DNA from: Acanthaster planci
Taxonomy: Eukaryota; Echinodermata; Asteroidea; Valvatida; Acanthasteridae
Length of the DNA stretch: 64,000 nt
Direction of reading: 5' to 3'
NCBI RefSeq assembly: GCF_001949145.1
Contig: NW_019091409.1
Location: forward strand, 728,955-792,954
Made by a program: the position numbers and the translations under genes. The first letter of the stretch is position 1; each line of letters starts with the position of its first letter. Below the pieces are notes generated by a model. It searched no databases. It was not told the DNA's origin and saw nothing but the letters and a program-made list of their open reading frames with translations. Below, in pieces: positions 20,340 to 31,900 of this stretch.

Positions 20340-22079
20340 TTTCTATGATCTCTATGGTACAACCTCACCGCATAGGCGCGCAAGTCTATACGCGTTTGAC
20401 ATGGAGCACGGTGTGCGCAGCGAAATTATTCAGGAATGATTGGTCTTCGCACGCACGCCGAACACGTGCAAGAGCCCGGTTGGATAACTTTGTACCAGGC
20501 TGTCCTCCTTTCGCCGATAAAGGTGTACTTCAACTCATGGTGTATTAAGTATGATGGCGTATTTTTGGGGGGGATTCTATAAACGGTAGGCCTACATATA
20601 CAAGCTTTCTTGTCCCTGGGGTTGGCGGATTATTTCATGGGTGGAAAATGGACCGTCATTCCGTGGGGCAAAAATCCACCTCCCCCCGCCCAAGGCCTAG
20701 ACTACTGAACTTGCGAGACCTCACTCAAGATCCCAAAGCTTGTCAAAGCAAACACGAGGACCCCTTCATTAAGTAGATTGAAGGATAGCTAGGTCAGGTG
20801 ACTGACACGATGACCACCACCGAAAGGACAATAGTTGTCTCAATATAAAGAGTTGTTTCTATTCGATAGCTTGACCTTTTTCAGGTGGTGTTGATCACTT
20901 TTTGTGAGGACACAAGTCAATGCCCTCGCTTCATGAATCGACTGTGATAAATCGACGACACTCATTGATCTACACGACAGATTTTTGTTGAGTCGGCAGA
21001 GTCTGCCTGTTGTCATTTTTTGAGTGGACCTCGGAGACGTGCGTTTCTTCACCCATGTGGATGGGAACATATGCGTCTCTATATTAGTCTTAAAAATCCA
21101 TTGGGGTGGTTTATAACACAGAGCAGAGCGTCAATTTACATTCGTGATAAATTTACAGGAATACTAATAGGGCCTACCTAAATCCGTGACTGCATTTCAA
21201 GTCAATCCTTAAATACACTATAGCGCCCTCTATACGAGTCAATATACCTCGCAATGCTTGTCCGTATTAGCACAAAACGACCTACATGTACAAGTAGGCC
21301 TACATAGTATATTTTGTATATAGTACATGTGCAGTATATTCATACAGTATATTATAGTATATTTTGTACGCTCGTTCTCACCCAAACTGCATTATATTAG
21401 CTTCTCAACTAGCCAAATAAAACTAGCACAAGAAGATAGGAATAAAGACATGAAAGCAAAATTATTAATAAGTTCCCAAGTGTCGATGTAGGCCTAAATA
21501 TAAAATCTTAATGCCTAAGGGGCAAAACGGTTCATTTCAAACAGCCAGTTATTATTTACATCCATCACTCTTTCGTTGAAGCAATTCTCACTCTTTTTTC
21601 AAGAGGTTGTGGTTTACGGAGACTCGATTAAAACATTTAGACCTATAAGGAATCACTCCGAAGTTATGAAGAAGTTGTGAAGAAGAAACACGTAGTCTCA
21701 AGTTTATTCCGTCTATATTTCTTTTAAAATATGTCACTTGCATTGACCCTTCAAAGGGTTGAGATTTTAAGAATTTTTTGATAAGGGTAAGACTGCTTGA
21801 TGGATTCCACACAACGGCAATTAGCAAATACATGTAATTATCTCCCTAGTTTACCGCTACATGCAACGATTAGTTCACTGAACTGCGTACTTACAGTGAC
21901 TAATTACTACTAATTACCTAAGCCAAATGTTTTGATCCAATTGCAATTATCATGATTATCAGTTAATTATTTGTCAACTCAGGCCAAACTAATAGGCCAG
22001 TTGCATCATCTGTCGATACACGTACGTGTGCCCATCTTATAATCACCTGATAGACAAACGCACCATAACCATCGTGATG
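20340..22079. other. Intergenic, no gene seen
   Basis: CpG-containing sequence follows the palindrome (20360-20500). AT-rich sequence then follows, with short repeated words agtatattttgta and taggcctac near 21295-21370. No coding or RNA gene could be supported. Confidence 0.4.
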
Positions 22080-22339
22080 GGCCAATCAGAACGAGCAGCG
22101 CTTAAAATGATCTTATGTAGCTGAGCCACGTGCTCCCATGGCGTACCATTCACATTGTGCATACGTAACCGACGTACTGAACACGCTGTGCGTATTGTAA
22201 CTTGCACCTTGTCACTACATTATGCGCTGCACTCGGGACCATGAGAGGGCGAAGTTAGCGCAAGTTGCTCGCTTCCAACTGATCCTTTTTCAATTGAAAC
22301 TTCGAGGAAGACAATACCTGAAGTGAAGGATGCGTGAAC
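22080..22339 (+). promoter_or_regulatory. Putative promoter and 5' non-coding exon of the 7TM-pseudokinase gene
   Basis: A locally CpG-containing stretch with a CCAAT box (22082-22086) ends in an excellent donor GAAC|gtaagt (exon end 22339). The first strong acceptor before the 7TM exon is at 24904-24905 (tgatttgtttctgaacag|), which would join this leader to the 7TM exon. The transcription start is not defined. The assignment is inference from position and splice consensus. Confidence 0.35.
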
Positions 22340-24905
22340 GTAAGTTAGCTCTTGTCTTCTGTGAAATGTGCTTATATTTAATCGGGTTAATGGGATATGC
22401 TGGGATGCAGTCCGCGAACATCCTTGATACCCGGACGATCGAACCGTGTTGGTTCGTTGTGCATCAGATCGCGCGTGCTCTGCACACACAACGTGAGCAG
22501 CGGCGCGTTCTCACGCCAAAAAGGGGGGGGATTTTTGTTCATTAATACTATTTTTTCTCAATTTTTAGAGAAGGGGGTGTTTTTTGTGGGTGGCGTGCGG
22601 CATTCTTGGCAACCCTACTGGAATGGACCTATGTAGTGCCGTCACTGTTGTGAACGAGTCTGAGACAAGTGTTGCTATAATTAATGAGCACAGACTGCCA
22701 TAAACAGTGATTTTGCTCGCAGTAAAATTATGTTTATTTTTTGTCGGCCTATACAATCCTGAAAGTTCACTTTTGCTACTGAACCTGTGGCCATCTGTGA
22801 GCAGCAGAATGTATTTGTGGTAGGCTGTGCAGTCATTCACAATTTGTATTCTGTGCCACCAGTAAGTTACCTACAAATGTTACTGCACTGAGGGTACCGT
22901 GGAGCTGCACTGAGGGTACAGTGGAATGTCGCTAGTATAACGAGCATGACACTATAGTGATTTCAGTCGCAGACACAGGCACCCGTTCCGAATTCCAGCC
23001 TTTATTCAGACGTATGTCGGCCCGCCCTGCAAAATGTTTCACTATATGCAGATTTGGGGCCCACATCTACATGCAAAATAGGTTTAAGAAAATGAGAAAG
23101 GAAAAAAACCTGTCTGGTTTTTATTATGTTTATCTCAAGTTTTCCTTGCATCTTTGCTTAAAACTGCATGTGACATGTAGGTATGGTTACACTGGTTCCT
23201 GTTGGTAAAATGGCACTTTAACAAATGGGCAGTGCTGGGTGCAGTAACACTAAGTAGACGCACAGGTATGTCCAAAGTTGGCAATGAAATGTCGGGTAAG
23301 CATATTTGAAAACGATCGAAACGTAAGATATTTATCAAACATTTCTTTGAGTCAAGTAACAAATGCTAGTGTCTGTCTGCACATTTACATGTATTTCCTG
23401 TTTTGGTGGTTTTAAAACTCAAATCCGCCAGCTTTGTAGCCATTATCATGCAAGAGTTTGCCCCGTCGAGAGGCGCCAGTATTGCATAGTATGCATAAAG
23501 TGCTGGGCAGCCAGTCTATGTGGCTGTCTATAGCTGTGGACGTGACACATGCACATTGCATGTGATGCCCCCTACCTAGGCCTAATGTTACCGACTAATA
23601 ATGCAGACCATGCCACGTGTTGGCCGTTGATCTGTCGTGAGTGCAATTTTCGCCAGTGTTGAGTCATTTATCATCGGGTCTAAATGTGTTTCTTACATGT
23701 ATATTTAAAACTAATTTGTAATGTTTTGTTGAAGTGCACAAAAAGGGGAATGATCGGTACTTCCGAATGTTTGGTATTGCATCGTTCATTATGTAGTGAC
23801 TTTCCACTGTAGTGGATTACAGAATTTGGCCTACCAAGGTACTGTAGGCTACATGTGGAACCTATGAACCTGTCAATTTCCCCCCCCCAGGGGTTTTGTC
23901 ATGTGGAAACATTTTTACCATTGACACATTGCATCAAGGAAAGGCTGCCCCAGGGGTGGCATACATTTGTCATTTCAGAAATGATATTCCCTACATCTTG
24001 GGTGTACAGGGGAAAGGGATTGAATAATGACAGGTGCATAAGTTCAGGAGGGGATAGTGTTAGTACCTACACAGGGTGAAGTGGGTGTGCTTTTGATGCG
24101 GAACATTGTCAATCATGGTTTGACCCACTGTGTTTGCGTGTTGCACTTGACAAAGAACATCAAGATGATGAAGTAAAGCTATACCGATAGAGGACAGGAC
24201 TATTCTTGTACGTTTCGCATAGGGGGCCCCAGAACAGGGCAACATATTGTTCGATTACGCGCATGCATTTACACACTGATGTGGTCCAGTCTGCAGTCTT
24301 CTACTCGCTTGAAGCTTTGCGGATACCCGTCACATCCCACCGCGTTTGTGCATGTTCCATACGTATGGGTAGGCATCTGAGAGGTTCCAAGCTGTCCGTA
24401 CATGTACATTATGGGACAGTGTTACATGCCCCTTGTCATCTCTAGTTCTTACGATCTCTAGAACTAAGAAGATGCCAATTTTCCCCTCATGTACCCAGCT
24501 GATGAACCTTCGGGTAAATTAGCTTGAAAATTATATTTAGAGCAACCCGACTGACCTTTTCATATCTGTAGCTGAATTGCTGATCTGAAATTTTAATTAT
24601 TACCCTAAAACAAAGTGGATATGTGACCAACACCCATGAGAGAAACAAATGTGGAATGAATGACAACATATAGTTATTGTCTTTAACTCTTATCAGCCTG
24701 GATAATTTTGCTGGTCGTTGTTAGCATGATCATCCTTTTGGAGTTGGCCCGGGGACTTGGACTATACACGCAGGGTTCATGTTGCGGTCAAGCAGAAACT
24801 TCTAGAATGACTCATAGAGTGAACGTTTGTCAGTCAATCAAACACTTCAAGCTAGTGCTCTGGTGATAAAGTAATAATGCATACATTTGATTTGTTTCTG
24901 AACAG
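22340..24905 (+). other. Putative 5' UTR intron of gene 2
   Basis: No coding exon was found. There are several short palindromic ACATGT motifs (for example near 24400). It ends in a good polypyrimidine acceptor. Confidence 0.35.
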
Positions 24906-25019
24906 TGATGGGAATAACGTGGTTCATTATGAGGGTTGGAGTGAGCAACCACGCCGGTGATGGACATGCAATACTGTGAAGCAGTTGCCTGAAGCCGACT
25001 CTGGAAAATATCCATAATC
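24906..25019 (+). promoter_or_regulatory. Gene 2 5' UTR with upstream ORF
   Basis: Between the putative acceptor and the 7TM initiator lies a 23-codon ORF, ATG 24908 to TGA 24977-24979 (MGITWFIMRVGVSNHAGDG...), in a different frame. It ends 40 bases before the main ATG. If the leader exon ending at 22339 is used, its own ATG (22330) splices in frame into this uORF. Such uORFs commonly dampen translation of the main frame. Confidence 0.35.
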
Positions 25020-25935
25020 ATGTCAGTTACACTGGAGATCTCCAAGCCCTTGATGGCTTGCATGTGGACTGTTGCATTGATGATCATCGTCTTTAGTCTG
25101 CTGCTAATCTTCACGGGCACTCCGAGGAAAAAGGAAAACAGTGTCAATGAATTCTTCATGTATTACTTTCTGCTGTGCAACATTTTGACCCCAGTGTTTA
25201 TGTTAGTGGCGGCCATTGATACCACTGTCGAAGACGGGGAGGACGTGGAAGAGAAATACCGCATGTTATGTTCCTTCTGCGGCTACATTGGGGTTTTAGG
25301 TTGTCTGCTGTCTCTATCAACAATGCTCACCATGGCAACCAATCTCTTTCTTTGGCTTTTGTTCCCGAGGTGCTTTAAGCAAGGCAAGAACTACTTGCCC
25401 AAGATACGGGGTATCACCGCCATCGAAGCGCTCATCATTTTGGTAGTCATCACGTTTCCGTTTCTCCCCTTTGATGCCTTTGAGGCTGGGCAGGTGAGCT
25501 CCCGCTACACCCTATGTCTTCCTTTGCATTCGCCCTGGGCCCCCATGTGGGAAGTAACCTTGGTGCTTTACATCGTCGAATCCCTCGGTGTCTTTACGCT
25601 GTTCCTGCTGTTCGTGGTGATGCTGTGCCATCTCACCCGTCAGCGGAATGTGCCAGTGTCCGCCATCCCAATGGAAGTGCGGGTCCAGCGCAAGAACTCA
25701 CTCCTGGTCAAGCGGCTCTGCTGCACCATTCTCGGCACGGTGATCTTCTGGATCCCTGGACTGCTTACTGTGCTGTGCATGTTTGCAGGGGTCGAGGTGT
25801 CGGGCTCGGTGTTACAGTGGATGTTTGGCGTGGTTCAGCCCTTTGGAAATGTTGCCGGATCCTTTCTCTATTTTTGGAGAGTTAGATGCAAGAACTGTAC
25901 CTTTTCATCTTGCTTGAAAGGAACAAAAAATAGAG
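25020..25935 (+). CDS. Gene 2 exon: complete seven-transmembrane GPCR domain
   Basis: One exon carries all seven helices: about 11-31, 44-67, 82-115, 132-150, 177-204, 232-256 and 263-286. TM3 begins with Cys84/Cys87 and the second extracellular loop has Cys166, allowing the conserved disulfide. TM6 has FWIPG (Trp244, Pro246) and TM7 QPFGNVAGSFLYFW in place of NPxxY. The TM3 end reads MATNLFLW, so there is no D/ERY. The TM3 top, the ECL2 Cys context and the short intracellular loops look most like prostanoid/lipid receptors, at low confidence. RCKNCTFSSC (289-298) could be palmitoylated. ATG 25020 has A at -3 and an in-frame stop 30 bases upstream, supporting the start. The donor is AGAG|gtgggt, phase 1. 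Confidence 0.85.
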
Positions 25936-28900
25936 GTGGGTGTGAGTTTTATCTCTTGATGAGTGACGGTAATTAAAAATATGTTTAGACTAAAAACGAC
26001 ATTATTTGAATTGAAACAAGATGACATTTTTTGACATAACTGTTTTCTGTAAAGCATGTCAGAACTTTGCATTGATTTAAAAAAATGACATCTCAGTGTG
26101 GATGTGGCTTGGAAGAATTGAAATTCTGGGTTTTTTTTAATGAAATAATGGTTAAGTGAATTAACTTAGGCTGTTCTGTGCTTATTCCATAATTGTCATC
26201 CAGGACAAACTGACGGTAGGCAATACTCCACACCATTTTATCATTGCCAACATTTTGCTTTGATCGTTGTTTACCATTTAGTGCTAACCCAATTACAAAG
26301 TGCATCCTTGAATGTTCAGAGCTTGAAAGCATGCGAAGTTTGTACACCTGCATGTGTCATCTGTTTTCTGCCTTTGAGAGTAGTGGAACAAGCCACCAAA
26401 GTATCTCTTCCAATCAACATGCCCAGACTTTACCTGGGCACATTCACATCTGGTTAGACAAATAAGGTAGCGAAAATGTACTCATACATGTGCCTCTAAT
26501 TAAAGAATGCTTGTGAGTGATTTTGGTGCCACCTCCATCAATGTATGTCTTTCTTATTGCCAGATGAATCTATATACATGTATGTCCCACGCCATCAGGA
26601 GAGTAGTGGACCTAGCATATATAATCAGCAACCCTTGAGATACATGTACATGTACCTCTAATGAATCATTGATAAGCAGTGAGAAAAGGCATAAGGCCAA
26701 TGTGTGTCTCTCTCTTTGCCATATATTTTCAGTATGCTGAAATGCACATGCAGTGCTCTAGATTGAATAGTACGAAATTATCAGCATCAATTTTCAAGTT
26801 ACTGCAGCGCAGTGCATCTACATGTACACATGTAGTGTAGTGCAATAAGTGCATCTGTTAAACTTAATACGTACATACATGTGCAGACTGGAATGTTAAC
26901 AGTTTGCCAGCCATGCCGACAGATTTGTCCATTGGCAGTCATATTAAACTTCCAAGATTTGATTTGGCCCACTCGTTTGATGTGTAAAACATCCTGAGAC
27001 ATCATTTCAGAACTGCAGCATTTCACAATTTTACATACTTGATATGCCTTCCTGAAATTTACGATAAGAAAAAAGTGTCTCACAGATGTAGAGTCACAGA
27101 CAGAGTCATTTTCATCACCTTTATCCAACGGGAACAGGTCTCTTGTTTGCATGCACTGCTATAAAGGCTGTGTGCTGGAGCTATGAGCTTTCTAAGGCAG
27201 TCTGAATGAGCACTCTCTGGTGATCAACTGATTTGCTCTCCAAAGAATGTGTGTTCTGTCATTTAGAGAGTACTAAAATGTTTGAAATGGAATTCATTCA
27301 CGCCTAGTTATGGGTCTCCTGAGTTCTGAAGTAGACTTTGTGTTTTTGAGTGTGATTAGTGATGTTAATTTCCATTTTAAAATATGCACTTGTTGTATGC
27401 ACATCCAACCACGGAAGTTTAGTGCACATTAAGAGAAGGCAGATTGCACGGGTCTTATACCCAAGTACATGTATTGTATGCCATGGGATTTGAAGCACCG
27501 CGAGCATGCCTGAAATTTGCAAAGACATGAAAGTGAATTCTGTATGCAGCTTACGAGAAATGTAGCCAGAAGATATACTTGTGTTATTCATATTGTGTCA
27601 CATGACTTGCATGCACATAGTATGCAGCATTTTTTCCCATCCTATTCACGTACAGTATCCAAAATGTTTTTAACCAGAATAATTTCAGTCCTGAAAGGTT
27701 TTTAAAGATTCTGCATGAATTTGTACCAAGCAAGTAAAAACATTCACTTTATAACGTGTTTAATCTCAAAAGGCTTTATACAGCAGTTTCTTATGACAGT
27801 GAGTCTTCAGTGTAATAATTGATGTCCTTCCTGTATTGTTTTCCAAATTTTTGCCTTTGTGGTGTATTTGTACTCATTAAATACATGTCAGACTACATAT
27901 TACAGCATACATGTGGGTGTCGTATTCATGCCAAGTCTATGGCCATGTCCGAAACGGGCTTCCAGAGCTATTGCTAGAGCTGTTGTCTACGCGTCTCCAT
28001 GCATTTCCAATGGAGCGAAGACATAGACCTAGGTCTAGACAAGAGATTCGGATGCAGCCTTAGTCTACCAAGCTATTTTATAGAAGGGGATTCATTGGTA
28101 CAGTCTGTGTTCCCTCTTACAGTTGTAAATGGCAGAGATGCAGTGCGGCTGCAAATTGGCCAGTTGACAGGAGCCATTACCATGCCGCAGAAGATGGATG
28201 GGGATGGGGACGGGAAACCAGACGGAAACCATACCCCTTCTGTGGACAGCATCCCGACACCGCAACAGAAAAATGGGAAGTGTGTCAATGCGCCGCCTGT
28301 GGTACATTGGGTAGAGACAGTCCCAATTATAGGACGCCATATGAACACGGTATGAGTGCCATTGATTACTTCTTACGTACGTGTAAAGCATCACTGGTGA
28401 ACCAATTTTGTTAGCACTCTGTGATGTAGACTAGAAGAAAGCAGTTCAGTTTTCCATTTTATTTTTCATGATATCAGTTAATTTGCGCACTCAGGCACGC
28501 ACATGAGATTTGGAATTTCAGAATGCCCATATGAGACACAAGTGGCTTTTTTATTACTCAAAGGGTAAAATGCTTTGTTAAAGATTTAACAAATCATTTG
28601 CACCTTTAAGTAGTATGGTGGAACAGCGTAGTAATGTGATGAATTTGAAAGTATTACTTGGTTTGTATCGAGGCATTTTTTTGGCTCAATATGATAGAGT
28701 GCATGATTTTGATGAACCATGTAATTATTATGCATCGTCACGCTCGGCCGTTGCAGCTCAAGGGTTCAGTCAGGGAGGTGGAAAAGAATCCATACACTGG
28801 CCTTTGAGCAATCAGCAAAATTCTTGTCAGCTGTAAACCTAGACGGCCTCTGCTGGTACTCTTGCACAGGCAGGAGGACTCTTGTAGCAGTGAGAGAACA

Positions 28901-31900
28901 CCTCCACTGTACATTTTCTGTGCTTCTTAGGACTCGTTGCTTCTTATAAAAGATATAGGAGCTTCTGAGGTATCGTGTCTCGGCCTCAGTGTGCCTGCAA
29001 AGTTGTCAGTGAGATTTCCTTTCAGCCACATAACAATTTCGCATTGGGAAGAACGCTCAGTGTAGCTTTGGGCAGGATTGCGATGACTGGCTGGCACCTT
29101 GTGGGATGAAGAGAGGATTGAAGGAAGAAAAAAAAAATGACATGGAGAGGAAAAAATGTCTTCGCCTTTAAGAATCCAAGTGGAGTAGAGTTTAGATTTG
29201 TCTTTGTTGTTTGTCAGATCACACGGATTGGATGTATTTGACAGTATACAGACCCTCTGCATATAATTGTGCACAGCATGTTGATGTTGGTGAACTCTGG
29301 GTTGCTGTTCCCTAAATTATAATTTAGCTTGACCTACCATATTTTCATTTTTAATCACAAAAATTCTGCTACAAATGTTTTCAGTGGAAAGAATAAATGT
29401 TTTGTTAATGGGTGTTGATGTACAGAAAACTCACGATTAACGACTTTGAAGTACAGAAATGCATGATGAAATTGAAGCATGCCTTATGTAGAACAGGGAG
29501 ACTAAAGAAAAATGCAATGAAGATTCTGATATATTAATGACATTCATTGATTGCCTACCACTTCTATGCATACTCTGTCTGAGAGGCTGTTGTGCATTTT
29601 AAAGGAAGCAGAGAGTTAATTTTGATTTTAACTGTGTTCATTTCTTCACTCTTACTTTATTTGCTTTTCTGTGCGGGCAGTTGCAGGTTTTTGTTAATTC
29701 TCCTTGCAATTTCTAGTTGTTTGACCTTAACAGGGCTCAATCTCCTCATTGCAGTATGGGTAAGGGGTAATACTATTGTGGTTTCCTTGCTCTTGTGGCT
29801 ACATTTTGTTAAGTTTGAGAAAACAATTTACTAATTTTCATTCAATGTCTTTTCCCCTAGAACTTTGGGATAGTTGAGTGGCTGTCCAAGAATGGCTCCC
29901 CACGACGGGGGCTGCTCAAGATCTTCACCAAGCCACACTCACGGGAATGGCGGAATGAGTCTAGCATCCTGTACCGCTTGAGCCAACTGGAGCACCACCG
30001 CAACATTGTGGAGTACCTGTGGCACTCCAAGAGCTCCCAGACCAAGCTGGACCGGGGCCAGTCTGACACCGCCCATCCAGATCAAGAAAAGCCAGCCATT
30101 CAGAGGTAGGCTTTTTTTGGGCTAGGGCCAGAGGTTGTGTTCTTGAGCAGGATATTTTTACTGCATGCATTGATGCCAAATAGTTGCAAGGGTGTGGACA
30201 CCAGGTTTATGTTCACTCCTATCTTACCTATTGTTCCCCTGGCTTCTTCAGTGCATATCCAGTAATCCAGTGTTCGAAATCATTTGCAAAGGAAGATTTG
30301 CACAGCCATTGCAGTGGAAGAACGAACACCCCAGATATTCATCATGAATGCACACTCTGTCCGAGCCGGCTTATCCTGGAGGTGGTCAAACTATTTTAAG
30401 AACAGCGCTCAGTGAACAGTGTCAAACAGTTCCATGCTGTGGTTACTTAAACTCAGGATGTCAGTTCAGTCAAAATGTGGGTTCAGCTCTGGTTAAGAGG
30501 CAATGCTATTAGCGTCAAAGACATTTGAAGTGTTTGGCACTTCCATGCAGCAGTTGTTTCTGTCTTACTGGGAGAATTATGAGAGTCTTCTGAGGTTTCT
30601 GTGGGGGAACTTGCCATGATGCTAAATGTGAAGAATATAGTGAGGTTGAAGTATATTTCTCCAATGACCAATAGCCAAGCCGTGAACGGTGGAGTGCTTA
30701 TAAATGCCGTAATCATTGATATCATTGAAGATAATCTGTGCAAAATGTTTCGGGAGAAGGGACATTTTCAGTAACAACATTTAACCACGCATAGTTCTTG
30801 CAAGTTAGTCTACTAGATAGTACAAACGTAGGCTTACATGTACATGTACCCATTCGGTGTTGTATGGAATGTTGTTTTCTTCTGGTCACAGATTTATTTT
30901 CACTTTCCAGGACTTGGAAAGGTTCTCTGTAAAGCTTGGACAGAAGCCCAAACACATTAGTTTAAGTTTCACAGGTTTCCTTGCAGTTGTGATTTTGTTC
31001 ACTTGGCTTCCTGCTTGAACGTGTTGGTCTGTGCCAAGGAATTTATGCGGCAACAACTCGTGAGGATTTGAAACAAAACTGAAACATACAAATGTGTAAC
31101 ATTGGCAGGTGTGTTCACTGCCTGCAAAGCACCTGTAGTAGTACTACTTCATGAACAGTTGTTGAGATCAGTGTTAATCCTAATCCAGGGAACCAGCAGC
31201 TCGTAGTACATGTATTTGCTTAAACTTTCAAAAAAGGAGCTGACTGCACCTTTTTCAATTCTGCAACAGTGTCTAGATAAAAAATTTCTCGGTGAGATGT
31301 TTTTAAGATCTGGGAAAGTAGGGGGTAATTTTTTTTTCACTGAAATATACGATGAAGAAATCTTGCTGGAAATTTTTCCAAGTTTAGGTTTAGCTGTGCT
31401 TGCTTTCCTACCAAACTTTTGAACACAAAATTGTGGGAGTTTGATTGCGTGTCTGTTTGTGCATTACACTGACAAGTACTTGTCATCCACCATGGCTTGG
31501 AAATCTGCATTTTGGCAGTTGACTGCCCGACATTTGGTGCAGCCTTACATTTGGAGGCCTGACTTATTGTTCCCTGGGGAAAAAAAAGAAAGTCACGGAC
31601 TTGTTCCACTTGAAATATTTCTCTGTCAGACACAAATACGCTTTCACAGAAGCTTTTGTGGTTGTACTGCATTGGCACCAGACAGGGTAGTTTCAAGTTC
31701 AGACATACTGTTCGTTTGTGAAACTTTATCCCTCAGCCAAGCATTCTGATCAGTTACACCGATGGAAATACTTTATTCCCTTTATTTGGTCAAAAAGGCC
31801 TCAGTTTCAGTTAACGGCTTGTTTGATCTGTCGCATAGTTTGCTATTTGTGAAGAACCTTCTGACGAGGGCATTGTACAGACTCTATTAGCAGGCTCAAT

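Noticed and set aside
25936-25976. 7TM gene ending at TAA 25974 with no kinase part
   Set aside because: Not excluded, but the donor AGAG|gtgggt plus phase-matched downstream exons make the spliced form more likely; kept as the stated alternative.
29592-29834. Hydrophobic plus-strand frame just before the kinase N-lobe exon
   Set aside because: It overlaps intron 2 and its polypyrimidine tract, which explains the Leu/Phe/Ser bias; out of phase with the gene.
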